In this document: positions 52,151-63,393 of the stretch, piece by piece
How the letters are laid out: each line of letters begins with the position of its first letter
How positions within the stretch are numbered: position 1 is the first letter of the stretch
Assembly (NCBI GenBank): GCA_902729315.2
Contig: LR746274.1
Coordinates: 5,421,037-5,485,036, forward strand
Length of the DNA stretch: 64,000 nucleotides
Direction of reading: 5' to 3'
From: Spirodela intermedia
Taxonomy: Eukaryota > Streptophyta > Magnoliopsida > Alismatales > Araceae
Notes under the pieces: model-generated
The model's database searches: none
Told to the model about the DNA's origin: nothing
The model's input: the letters and a program-made list of their open reading frames with translations, nothing else
Translations under genes and position numbers: made by a program

Positions 52151-53316
52151 ATTTGTTCTCCCCCCTCAATACGACACGTCTATTCCAGATTAATTGACGT
52201 CCTCCCCACCCCTGTTTCCCATCTCTGCGAACTTCTCTGTTCCTGTATTTCCAGGGAGAAGGTAGAGCTCTCTCTCTCTCTCTAAAACTATCATATTTCG
52301 CCATGTTCGTCGCCCTATCCTCTCTCGTTGGGAGCATTTTCTCCTCTGTCTGTCTCTATCTTGACCTCCATGGCGGCGCAACAGAGAAGCACCTCCTCCC
52401 ATCGTTCCTCTACCTCTCTCTTGCGTCGTTGCCAGGCACATTCTCTCTCTCTCTCTCTAGACACAGGGGAAGAATCATGTGAGGTGGGTGGGAGTTTGAC
52501 TGGAGAGAGGTGGGCGGCCTCCTTTTCCGGGGAGGATCACCCTTCCGTCCATGTGGCCGGGGAATAAAGCCTCCACCTTTCCTCCACGCAAAGAAGGTAC
52601 AGACCAGGCCCAACACGAAGAGGAAGACCGCGGGGTGGGGGGTGGGTCCCACTTGCCACTTGTCCTAGAACCGGCTCTTATCCCCGATTGCATACCTTAC
52701 AAACTTAGTAAATTGTATATATATCCTTATGCTTTTTTTATCATTATAAAAGACGAATATTAGTCCCTAGTAGTATGCATTTTTTTAATTATTAATTAAT
52801 TCCAACTACTATGCTGGATTAATCGGAAAAATAATTAAATCTTAACTATCTTTTATTCTTGAGGACCCTTGTGAAACAAATCGAGATTTTTCGGGGGTAG
52901 GAGGCAAACTCTCAGTTTCTTATGGCCCAGAATTGTAAATTTGGTCGTTGACCGACCGAACTTAGAGAGAGAGAGCATGTGATCCTCGCATCTCTTGCAC
53001 GCGCGAAGGCTCCCGTCGACCGACCGCCTTCCAATTGACCGTTGGTCCCCCTCGCCCAGTCCGAGGGTGGACCACGATTGATAACAACGGTTGAAACAAG
53101 GCCCAACAGATGGGCCCATCGTGGAGCCCACCAAGGCCCACAAGGTCGGCAATGACTAATTTGGGCTATTATGGGGCCAACATGAGTTTTTCTCCAAGTG
53201 GGCCTTTTAATGGTCTTAGGCCGAAAGTGAGATTACTTTGGACAGCAGGTACAGCAGAACGGCCCAATATCATGTCGGGCCCAATGCCCTTTGGAAGAGG
53301 CCCATTTAGAGAAAAG
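52151..53316. other. Intergenic region, no gene recognised
   Basis: This holds the PUB 3' flank with CT runs (about 52270 and 52442), an AT-rich stretch at 52690-52860 and a cluster of GGCCCA motifs from about 53095 onwards. Short frames only. Confidence 0.45.
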
Positions 53317-53712
53317 ACGAAGATAGCCCAAAACAGAAGCCTTCACGATAGTGGGCCAGGGAACCCAATATCAGGCCTTGTCGAAGAGCCCCCCTGATGA
53401 AGGGGAAGTAGTTGACGTCGGCCCATATAGCCCATGCCAACTCCCCCAATCCCAGCCCACCACTTTGGGCTCAGCCTACAGAGCCCTCCACATGGCCACC
53501 GCCAGCAGCATGACAGCGGCGGCCGATAGAAACAGGGGGGAGATATCAAAGGTGAAAACTTCCCTGCTTCAGCGGCAGTGGCGGCGGTCAACGCCACTTA
53601 TTCTCTCTAAAGTATCTCTCTCTCTCACTTACTTATGGTGGGGAGATGAAGGTGTTCACCATGATACAGAAGGGGGTCAAAAGGGAGGTCGCTTGGAGCC
53701 AAGAGGCTGAGG
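53317..53712 (-). pseudogene. Truncated, broken copy of the 3' end of the neighbouring Csl gene
   Basis: The sequence aligns by eye with 55795-56067 and then with about 56330-56465. It therefore carries the 3' end of exon 8, part of intron 7 and the end of exon 7. About 265 bases between those blocks are missing. In the exon 8 frame FTFDISPLFLS is followed by WRAL and a TAG stop (53476-53478) where the intact gene continues. Because intron sequence is kept, this is a segmental duplication and not a retrocopy. It has the same orientation as the intact gene, about 2.4 kb away. Confidence 0.82.
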
Positions 53713-55762
53713 AGTAGGCTACAAGTCAATGCATATTTTTTAATAAATGTCTATTAATCAAGCTTCCTATTAGTTTGGAGTTATAAGTCAAACTGAATAA
53801 TGTGCAAGTATAGTTGATTATTTTCAAAGGATCTTATCCCAAATCAGTATCAATAATTTGTGATTATAACGTTGACACATCTGACTTCATCTGCTAGCAT
53901 AAGCTAATAATAAGACATGTCAAAAACATATTATACTACAAGTACATATCTCTCAATTACTTTGAATTCTAATTCTTCCTTCATAAAGGTTTGAATAGTT
54001 GATTTTCATGCCTCAATATATATATATATATATACATTGTGATGTAAATGATTTATTTCATTGTGATATATACATTATGATTTACATTGTGATGGCACCA
54101 CTATTGTTGTTAATTTAACTAGTGATGTGACATTTAATTCATGCCTTATTCTCATAGACATATTATATGTTTGATAATTCTCAAAGACATTATGTATACT
54201 AACATCTCATTCTCATGTTAAAACCTTTGCTTCTCTTTTGATCATCTAGAGATTTAAGATCCATATTGGAAGACAGTGACAGACAAGGGTGATCGTATCG
54301 GCAACCTTGTTATTTTGCTACATAACACTTTTCAATGTTTAAAGATTGCCTACTTTTGTTTATAATGTCTTCATTTGCACATAACACAAATAGGTTTGGA
54401 TGTGTCTCCCATGGTTTTAAGACATATTAGACAATAATTAGTTTATTGTTACTCTATCATGTAATGAAACACAAACATGTTACATTTGTCTTTTGGTAAA
54501 GTAATGAAGCTTACTTTTTGTTTGCCATAATCATCTTTTTGAAAAATTATTTAACTTAGTACTCTATGACATGTGGGGATTTTTTCTTATCATTACTCAT
54601 TGTAGTTATGCATACTTTTTCACAATCATTGTTGATGAGTCATTTTACCTGTGCTTTCCTGATGAAGACCACATCAATATTGATTTGTTGATAGGACTCA
54701 GTATAATTTATTGTGAAATATAAATTTCAACACTTATCGAACTTTGTTAGAACTTTATTTTTCCAATAATGTATTTCACTCTAATGTTGGACATATTATT
54801 TTCTCACTATCAATTTTCTTATCAATTGATCCCCACCTTCCATTATGAATAAGAAAACTATATAGTAAAATGATATAAACATTTGTGTCCGCTCTTTAAG
54901 CAAAATGATATAAATTTCATTCACATGTAAGAGCCTATGTTGTTGTAAGCTAACACTCATAGTGTGAAAATATATAAACTTTATGACATTGAAAGTAAAC
55001 AGCTCTACTTTTCATAGAAATATATTTCTTTCCATTATATTTAGAAATGATAATATACTATTGAATCTATTTTTGGATCTCGTGATTTTAACCATTGTAA
55101 AAAATTCTTTAAAGTACCCATAGTTGGTTCTTCTTTACATAAACTCCTCCATTTTAGTATCATTCCTTCCATATTATTTTAGTCACCTTCATAAACCACC
55201 TTCTTATCTTTAAGACTTCCATTTTAATATCCTACTACATTAGCTAATTATTATTCATAAGATTTATTATCTTATATTAGACTTACTTTAGAACACTTCT
55301 CTCTCACCTTCACAAACATAGTTCTTTATGACTATTTCATCTAATTATGAAATTTAATTCAATCATTAAGCAATTTTATATCATCTAAATATTATATAAT
55401 CTATTAACACTTGGTCACTTGTCTTTTAACTAGCAGAAAATCATATGATTAATTCTCACTATATTTATAAAATCAAATATCAAATCAAATCATTAAATTC
55501 ACATTCACTCTTGTAGCCATGCATAATTATTAACATCTTATATAGTTAGATGTTAATAATGATAACTAAGTAGAAGAAGTGTACACATACTTATCTTTGG
55601 ACTATCATAGAAAAGAGGGATGTTGTCATTTGTCAAGGCCAAATTATTTTTGTAAATTATATAAGTCTATTCTTAGACTCCAATATCCATCTAGACAATG
55701 GTACTCAAAACTATATACTTCATTTAGATTCATTAACAAAATGGCCCAATGTCTATGTGGGT
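53713..55762. other. AT-rich intergenic region
   Basis: About 2 kb of very AT-rich sequence with a TA tract at about 54018-54034. No coding potential is visible on either strand and no element could be named. Confidence 0.5.
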
Positions 55763-58029
55763 CTAGGAGGATGCCAATTTGCTTAAAAGCACAAAGAGAA
55801 AGCTCAAAACTGAAGCCTTCACGACCGTGGGCCTAGGAAGCCCATATTGGGCCCTACGGAAGAGACCCACAATGAAGGGGGAGTAGCTGAGGACAGCCCA
55901 CGTGGCACACGCCAACTCCCCCAATCCTGGCCCACCTCCGTCGGGTGCGGCCCAGAGCATCCTCCACGTGCCCGCCGCCAGTGCCGCTGAGTTCAGAAGC
56001 GCGACAGCGGTGGCGGGGACAAACAGCGGGGAGGCGTCGAAGGTAAACCCTCCCGTGTTGACGGCCGCAGCCGGTGCGTTGACCTCCTTCTTTGTGATCT
56101 CGAAGGCGGCTTCTGACAAGCCAACGAGCTTTGCCACCACACTCAGCAGCCCGAAGAGATATGCCGTTGCCGCCGTGATCCGCCTCATCCGTTGGTTGTT
56201 CCACCACGACCTCAGTGACTCTCCGACTGCGAGGTACTCCGCCACCGTGTACACGTTGTAAATGGCGAAGATGGCCGCTGGAACCACCCCCGCCAGTCCC
56301 TACATGGCACAAAACCGCCGCCGGTCAACTCTTCACCTTAAGGTCAACGCTCCTATCTCAATCTCTTACTTACGGCGGGGAGGAAGGAGGTGTTCGCCAC
56401 GACGGAGAAGGGAGTCAACAGGGCATAGCAGAGCTCGGGGAGGGAGCGTGCGGCCCAGAGGTTGAGCAGCAGGTAGGCCAGGCACTGGCGGCGGCCCAGC
56501 TTCCCATTGACCGCCGCGAGCAACGGGCTGTGTTGACCCACGAGGTTCTCGAGGACACCGGTGGCCCAGCGTTTTATCTGGGTAAGGGTGGCGGGCCCAC
56601 CTGACGGCGCGATCCCCAAGAATGCCGGAGGCTGTGGGTTCAGTGTGACGGACCGCCAGCCCTTGGCGTGGATCCGGAGACCGGTCTGGATGTCTTCAGT
56701 GGCGGACCCGTAGGCCCACCCGACCTGCATCCCATTAAGAGGATGAGGACTGCACGTGTGGAGGGGGGGGTGGTTAGCACGTGGGAATTCACCTCGTCGC
56801 CCCACAGAGAATGGAGCTCATAAGAGCAGCTGGAGACGTCCACTGCGGCGTGCATGGAGGCGGCGAGGTCGTCGATGGCGAGGGAGGTCTTGCGGAGGCC
56901 GGAGATGATGTCCGCCGCGGATGACTGAAGCCGCCGCGAGCGGCCGAATCTTCCGCGGAGGTCTGCCGACGAGGGCTTCGCCGGCGGAGGGTCGTCTGGG
57001 GCCTCGCCGTAGATGGCGTTCCGCCGGTGAAAGCAGCCCGTTCCGTAATAGAAAGGTCCCTGGAGCCCTTCCATCCCCCTCCCCAAGAACTGCGAGACGA
57101 GAAACATGGAAGCGCCGAGATTGAGGTTTAGTGTTCCCACGGGCGGAGGAGGAGATGGTGGTGGTGGTGGTGGAAGAGGAGAAGGAGAGGAAGAAGAAGG
57201 AGAAGGAGGAGGAGGGAGGAGGAGGAGGAAGGAGGAGGGGGCGGCGTACGTGATTGAGGACGGTCATCTGGTTGCCGAAGGGGTCGTCCTTGGGGGGGCT
57301 GTGGAAGCGCTGGGGGCACTGGACAAAGCCGCTCATCTTGTCCATGTCAAAGCCGAGGAGGAGGCACATCGCGTGGAGGATGACGGCCGGGTTGTTGACA
57401 AACATGTCACAGTCAACGTTGACCATGAAGGGCGCGTTGGTTATCACTCCGGAGACCCTGGTCTGGGTTCGGGAAGTCATACATACACAATGAGTGAGGA
57501 AGAAGAAAAATTGGGGCATTTTCATTAATTAATTTAATGGTATTGTTAACAAAAGTGTAGCTCCAAAATTAGTTTTTTTTTATAGGAAAGTACAGAGGCA
57601 AAAAATAGTATTTAGGAATCTTTCTTCAAAGTAGCCTTACTAAAAAAAAGTTTAATTTTACAAATTTTGAAGAAATTTCCAAAATAACTAAATGAATTTA
57701 ATTAAAGATAACAGAGTTTGTAATATATTTTTTCCAAAATCCAATTCATGGTAAGTCAACGACAGAAACATTTTGACGAAAATGGTAAATACAGTCAAAA
57801 CTTCAAAGAATCTACGCCAATTTTCAAACTAACTAGTTTTGCAAAAAATGTGCCAGTAATAACGTAATTGACTCCATAAAAAGAGTTCTTGCCCCACATA
57901 ACTCCCTGATGCGTGAACAATGTGTCAAATATTGCATGAAAAACAATCAAGATTTCAATTGCATCCGATCCCGAAACCCAGAAGTTCTAAACGTGTTTCT
58001 TCTAGCTGTTGACTATCTCATGAACTTTA

Positions 58030-58060
<31 letters not shown>

Positions 58061-59315
58061 AGAGGGTGAGTGGTTAGGAATAATGGCTAGAGTTTCTTAC
58101 AGGTCCGACCCACAACCTACTTTCCGAGTTTCTCTACCGGGAACAGATCAAGTTCACACCTTGCAGAGGGAATCAACGAACTCGAGGCTGGGCTTGAGAA
58201 ACCAGGGCCCGAGCTGGGCGGTTCCCATCCAGACCATCAATCCTACAGAGTCAGATATTCATGGCTCCACTCTTCAAAGGGGAACCTTACCAGGACGTTC
58301 ATAGCTCCACCCTTGAAGTGATGGTGATGGTTTGGATTTTTTTCCCTCGCCACATAGAACAGATGAGGGACGCCATCTGCCGGATCGCCCTTGTTCTCCC
58401 ATATGGCCTGCTCCAAACGTAGATCTGAGCACAATTAGGGTGTGCATCTACATACTTTAATGTAAATTGAACACAATTCTGACCTTAATCACGCTGGGAT
58501 GGTTCTCCCGGTCGAATTGGGAGAAGATCGGCTCAGTGTCGCCTCTCAGATGAGCTTCCTCTACTCTTCTCTCCAGTTCTCGGTACATGCGCTGGAGGTT
58601 GAGATCAGAGCTGCGGACGATGAGTTCTCCCCAGGAGGATTTGGGGGATGATCGGAGCTTACCTTCATTGCTTCCCAGTCATGGAGGAAATCGGGAGAGA
58701 TCGACGGGGAGGGCTCCGGCTCGCCGAAGAAGTAGTGGAGGGGAGCTCGAACTTGGACGGCGTACTTCTTGCAGAAGGGAACCCACGACCTAGCGAACTC
58801 CGAAGCCTCCACCATAGCGCGGTAGGTGGCGGCCGAGAAGCCGTCGTCGGAGACGTAGCAGGCGAGCTTGTGAGGCGGGTAGTCTACCGCCAGCAGTGAC
58901 AGCACCGTGTTCACGGTGATCATGGGCGGCTCGAGCTCGGGGTTCGCCGTGGTGAGGAACATGTCCACAGCCGGCAGGTCCTCCCACCTGGAATTCCCTC
59001 GAAACCCTAAATTTCCCGAGGGGGGAGCAAGAAGAGAAGAGGGTCTATGGCGGATTACCTCTTGGAGAGGCGCTCTGGGTAGGTTATCTGCCTCACGGGG
59101 TTCCATTTGGAGTTAATGTGCAGAAGCCAGACAAAGGTGAACCAGGCCTCGCACAGAAAAGCTACGATCCACAGAGCTTCACGGCGGCGCGTCGAGATTA
59201 GGCGGCAACAGAGGAGGGCGGTGAGGAGAGAGAGGATCAGGAGATCCGCGGCCCTCCAGAGTGTGTTCTTCACCGGCATCGTCTCTCGGAAGTGGAGCGG
59301 TTTAGAGGCGGCCAT
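55763..59315 (-). CDS. CslH-like: Cellulose synthase-like glycosyltransferase, CslH/CslB clade, 734 aa
   Basis: Minus-strand exons: 59315-59059, 58987-58663, 58591-58484, 58407-58291, 57462-57250, 57089-56793, 56724-56374 and 56299-55763; 735 codons including stop. N-terminal membrane segments ([31 protein letters not shown]) precede the catalytic GT2 core. The core shows SDDG ([11 protein letters not shown]), DCD ([11 protein letters not shown]), TED (SATEDIQTG) and QxxRW (TQIKRWATG), so all catalytic motifs are intact. About six C-terminal membrane segments follow. Motifs such as [25 protein letters not shown] fit CslH better than CslE or CslG. Barley CslH makes (1,3;1,4)-beta-glucan, but the product outside grasses is unknown. 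The exon 3 acceptor at 58592 was chosen because the upstream AG puts a stop in frame. Confidence 0.92.
57120..57240. repeat. Homopurine/homopyrimidine tract in Csl intron 5
   Basis: GGA, GGT and GAA units fill most of the 160-base intron 57090-57249. From about 57168 to 57240 the plus strand is almost pure purine, so the sense strand is an unusually long pyrimidine tract reaching from the donor side. Confidence 0.75.
57463..58290. other. Csl intron 4 (828 bases)
   Basis: AT-rich on the left, with a CT tract at 58032-58060. No other gene is seen. Confidence 0.6.
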
Positions 59316-59362
59316 TGAGCTATCTACAGCGACTGGATAGCAGTACCGGCTACTGACGTGTT

Positions 59363-59370
59363 CTTTATAG
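59363..59370 (-). promoter_or_regulatory. TATA box of the Csl gene
   Basis: CTATAAAG on the minus strand, about 50 bases upstream of the ATG, predicts a short leader of roughly 20-25 bases. Confidence 0.55.
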
Positions 59371-59457
59371 GCACAACGACGAAGGATTCACCTTCTTCTC
59401 TTTTTTTTTAACATTGATCTCTGAATTTTTTTAAAGATCTAAATGTTATAAAATTTT

Positions 59458-59472
59458 GGGGGGGGGGGGGGG
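59458..59472. repeat. Run of 15 G
   Basis: An uninterrupted G tract about 145 bases upstream of the Csl ATG. It could fold as a G-quadruplex or could be an assembly-sensitive homopolymer. Confidence 0.8.
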
Positions 59473-61001
59473 AAGACACTGCTGGGAGCTGGGGGCACCA
59501 ATGCCTGACGCGTGGGCTGACCCTGATGAATTCCAGGAGACGCGCACGGTCAAGCCGCCACCGCGGCGGCAGCCTTCCGTTGACTAAAGAATCGGGCCGG
59601 ACCCAAAGAAAACTGCGCCGATCATGGCACTCGGCCTGGGCCTAAAGAAACTCTCTCTGGTTTTCCATGTGGGCGAAGTACTAGTTTTCTAAATTTCGTC
59701 TCGAGTATCTAGGAACACACTAAATTGGAAGAAAACATCGACTAGGAGGGTAAAGCCCAATTTTTACGTTATAACGTTTTACATTAACTTGACAAATAAA
59801 AAACTGTGTATCAATCTCCTAACACTTTCTCAACATAAGAATATAAATTACTATGGTTTATGGCAAAACATTAATGGAGTGTTGCCGTTAACAAGGAGGA
59901 TTTAAGATGGCTCATGGTTCAAATCCCTCATTGCCTGGTGGGCCGTGATTAAGACTTATGTGAATAGAAGATGTGTATCTATACATATATAATATGAAAC
60001 AAAACAAACAACCTTCAACATGATTTTATTGAACATTGTGACAGGGGATTTACAGAAAATAGCATTAAGTTGTGGCATGAGGCATCCATGGTCAACTCGG
60101 TGTGGTTTAAATTAATAATCTTTGAAATTATTTCGGAAAATCTCGAAATTGTCGAATAATATTGGGTTTAAAATTAGTTTTACAAGGGGTGAGGCCAATC
60201 TTCATAGGTAAACACAATTTTTTATATCTGTAGTATTTCCTTCAATTCTATATTTTTATTTTGTCATGAGCTTAGTGGATGCTCTGATGGACATATAACA
60301 AATGCTATCAAGAGGTATGGGCTTACCATTAACGACATACATTGAGAAGGACATAAAGGGAGGTATATGTTACATGAGGGAAATATAATAATAATAGCAA
60401 GAAAAACCTATGTTACATCAAGGAAAAATAATAATAAATGTTTGACAAGGAGGACAAATGTTTGACCTTCCATGTTGATCGTGGAAATTTGTAGTAAGAA
60501 TCTGTTTTAAATCAGGCATTGTGGTAGTGATTTACACAGATTAGGCCCTAAGTTAGGATGCCTAATTGGTATATTACATCTAATGACTATTTATTTGCGA
60601 GTAGCCTTTATCAATTATTATTTTCTTTGTTTTTTGCTTCTCAAAGCACATTTAATTTGAAGAAAACCCTAATATTTGCTGAGGCAAAGAGTCATAAAGT
60701 CTTTCCCATTGGCACTTCAACATTGATAGATATCCATGTGGTGGGTACCGTCTAAAATTATTGATGTGAACACTAATTATGCGGCTAAAATTTGAATCCG
60801 ACTACAATATGACCAACAATAAGTCAACATTATTGGGAGAACAAGTGAAAGACTAAAAGAGGCCATTCATCAGACGTGCTAAAGGAGAACATATGGGCGC
60901 ATACAAGCTCATAGTCAACAAGATCTGAATCTGAGGAGAATCTGCCAATCAATCTTCGTATTTCCATTGCACGCATGCCGGCGAAGGTGTGTGAAATCAT
61001 G
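59473..61001. other. Intergenic region between Csl and bHLH genes
   Basis: The left part has GGCCT/GGGCC motifs (about 59590-59660); the rest is AT-rich. Only short frames occur on either strand. Confidence 0.5.
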
Positions 61002-61943
61002 TCACGATATCCATTGAATTATTTCATCCACGGCGGATTTGAAGACCTCTTTAGCCGTTTGCGTCTCGAGTAACTGTCCGGAAGCTCTGCCCACCTGTTC
61101 AATTTTAGCAAAAAAAAAAATATTGAATCGACCATCTGTGTTTGGTCGCGAAACAAAGGGGGAGAGCAGGTTTTGTCGAGCGTTTACCTGTACGTGCATC
61201 AAGATAAGGTCTTTGAACTGATCGGACGAGACATGCTGGGAGACCACCGCAAGGTTGTGCTTCTCCAGCACATGTGCAACGGTGAGGAGGAGGCCAGGCC
61301 TCCTCGCGGAGCAGATGCTGATCTGGGCGTGGTCGCCGGTGACGCTCACGACGGCGTTAGGTGACGCCCAGCAGATCTCATACTCCTGCTGGGGACGGGG
61401 ATTATATATCTCATCAGTGAGCCCCTTCACCTCTACAGTCATGGAAGCTTCCCTCGGCTCCATCGGAGCATCCTCCTCTTGTGATGCCTCCTCGACACCC
61501 TTGAGAGTCTCCTCAAGAGATCTGCTGAAGTTTATCGCCTCGTCTACGATTGCTACATATTCATCCTGCCGACGAGAGAGACAGAAAGAGAGAGTACTCT
61601 TGAAGATCATCGTGGCGGGAGGGAAGGAACAGTCTCGTTCTGGAATTGTTTTGCTCACCTCGCCAGAAACATGAGGCAGAAAGGAGTGAAGTTCTGTGAA
61701 CAGATCTCTGATCTTCTTCGACCTCTCAGACTGGGAACGTACCTCGTGTTCAGACTCTAGTAGTGCCCTTGCGCCGCCCCTCCCCTCGTCGGCGACGACA
61801 GAATGACTTTTCGTATTTTGCGGTGGCTCTGGACCGGTTTGTACCCCCAAGGCGATCAGGGCTTTGGAACTATATTTTATTTGGTTCTCGCTGTATTTGT
61901 CACCCCGGGAAGCGCTATCATCTGAGAAACTGTGATTGGACAT
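61002..61943 (-). CDS. bHLH transcription factor with ACT-like C-terminus, bHLH95-like, 251 aa
   Basis: Minus-strand exons are 61943-61659, 61565-61188 and 61094-61002. The ATG at 61943 (MSNHSFSDDSA) lies about 55 bases downstream of a TATATAAAT element (61997-62005). The HLH region is SERSKKIRDLFTELHSFLPH, split by the intron, then IVDEAINFSRSLEETLKG. An ACT-like domain follows (CWASPNAVVSVTGDHAQISI to ILMHVQ) and the end is VDEIIQWIS. The arrangement fits the ZHOUPI/bHLH95-like group, which controls endosperm and embryo-surface programmes in Arabidopsis. The basic region (EVRSQSERSKKIR) has lost arginines usual in this group, so DNA contact may be altered. Both introns are 93 bases and contain no in-frame stop. 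Confidence 0.82.
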   Translation of the reverse strand: MSNHSFSDDSASRGDKYSENQIKYSSKALIALGVQTGPEPPQNTKSHSVVADEGRGGARALLESEHEVRSQSERSKKIRDLFTELHSFLPHVSGEVSKTIPERDCSFPPATMIFKSTLSFCLSRRQDEYVAIVDEAINFSRSLEETLKGVEEASQEEDAPMEPREASMTVEVKGLTDEIYNPRPQQEYEICWASPNAVVSVTGDHAQISICSARRPGLLLTVAHVLEKHNLAVVSQHVSSDQFKDLILMHVQVNARQNLLSPFVSRPNTDGRFNIFFFAKIEQVGRASGQLLETQTAKEVFKSAVDEIIQWIS

Positions 61944-61996
61944 GACCAAGTTTTGGTGTCTCCACGATGGATGTTGGTGGGTTGAGAGAGGAAGGT

Positions 61997-62005
61997 ATTT
62001 ATATA
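61997..62005 (-). promoter_or_regulatory. TATA box of the bHLH gene
   Basis: TATATAAAT on the minus strand, about 55 bases upstream of the ATG. A GA/CT tract lies just upstream at 62055-62075. Confidence 0.55.
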
Positions 62006-62075
62006 GATCGATAGGCAGGAAGGTGTATATATATACTGAGAGTGAGTGAGAGTGAGAGAGAGAGAGAGAGAGAGA

Positions 62076-63203
62076 AGAAGAAGGGGGCAGGGATGGAGAT
62101 ATAGGTTTACAACAGCCAAGGACGGCGGAAGAAGGCCCGCAATATAACCGTGGTCTTTGAGGGCCAAGAGGAATATATAGAAGATGACCTGTGTAAGGAG
62201 ATAATATTGCGTACTTCTCTCTTTTATTCTTCGGGATTGCATTCGTAATTGATCTCGAGAATCTCATGGTTTTTTATTCTCCTGAGTCGATGAACAGATT
62301 CCACTGTGCGACTCTATCCGCTTGAGCGCAGCTCCAGACAGACACTACTCATCGCGTCTTCTCGATGCGTTCTCGTCGCGGTGGAGATATGGCATTCCTT
62401 CTTCTTTCATCACCCCGCCAGAGGGAATAATAATTACTGTGCCATTTGATCCGTAAAATCCGCTTCTTGTTCCCATTTGCGTCGTTTCGAGATAGAGCTG
62501 TCCTATTGGCGAGAAGATTCTAGATGAGAATGAGAGTGAGAGAGTGAGGCAGTCTCGACGTTTCTATCCCCGTTTAGTTTATAAAAGGTGAGCCAACTCC
62601 TTGGCTGACTCCTTTCTCTACGAGAAAAAGGACAACTTAATGCATTCCGATCCTTATCCTCTTTTATGACTTTCCGATTTATTATTTGATAATACCATTA
62701 TATTTCTATTCATGATTTTTTTCACCTTCACCATTACATAGTCTCTAAAAGTCATATTTGTGGTTGTTAAGACAATACTTAGGAAAGTGAAAAAATTATC
62801 ACACAATCACCTTACACTTTATGTATGGCGTTGTAGTTATTATAATGAGTTCCCAAGAAGGATATTCATTGATAGAATGCCTACGATCATATTCTTGGCA
62901 GATGGATTATCAGGCATTGTCCTAGATTTACAGCCACCAGGACTCATAATAATCTCCTGAGTTGTGGTTTCAGCATGTGGAAGAGAGAAGAGCATGTCCA
63001 ACAAGAAATTATTCCTCAATTGACACTTAAGGCATCCTGTTTGATTATGTGGTGAGGATAATGAGATTCAACAAAAGGAAATCTACGGTAGAAGACGGAA
63101 GGAAAATTCAAAGAAAATATTGTTCATTTATGCTTGACAAGCACTAAGGCCATCCATTATGCTAATGCACCAAAAGGCTGTGACTAGCTGTGTGCCCGAT
63201 TTG
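62076..63203. other. Intergenic region between the tandem bHLH genes
   Basis: The left part is the promoter of the first bHLH gene. The rest is AT-rich with no gene recognised. Confidence 0.5.
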
Positions 63204-63356
63204 TTAGATGCTTGTTGAAGCTGTAGCATCATGTTGAGCTATCCATTGATTAATCTCCTTTGCTGCCGATTTGAAAGCTTCTTCAACCATTCGTGTCTCT
63301 GGAATCTCATCGGAACCTCTGTTTGCCTGTTAGTTGCACCGAAAAATTCAATGAAA

Positions 63357-63393
<37 letters not shown>

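Noticed and set aside
58320-58345. Run of histidines in the Csl protein (NPNHHHH)
   Set aside because: This is a natural family motif (SPDHHHHYKAG in CslH), not a tag or vector sequence.
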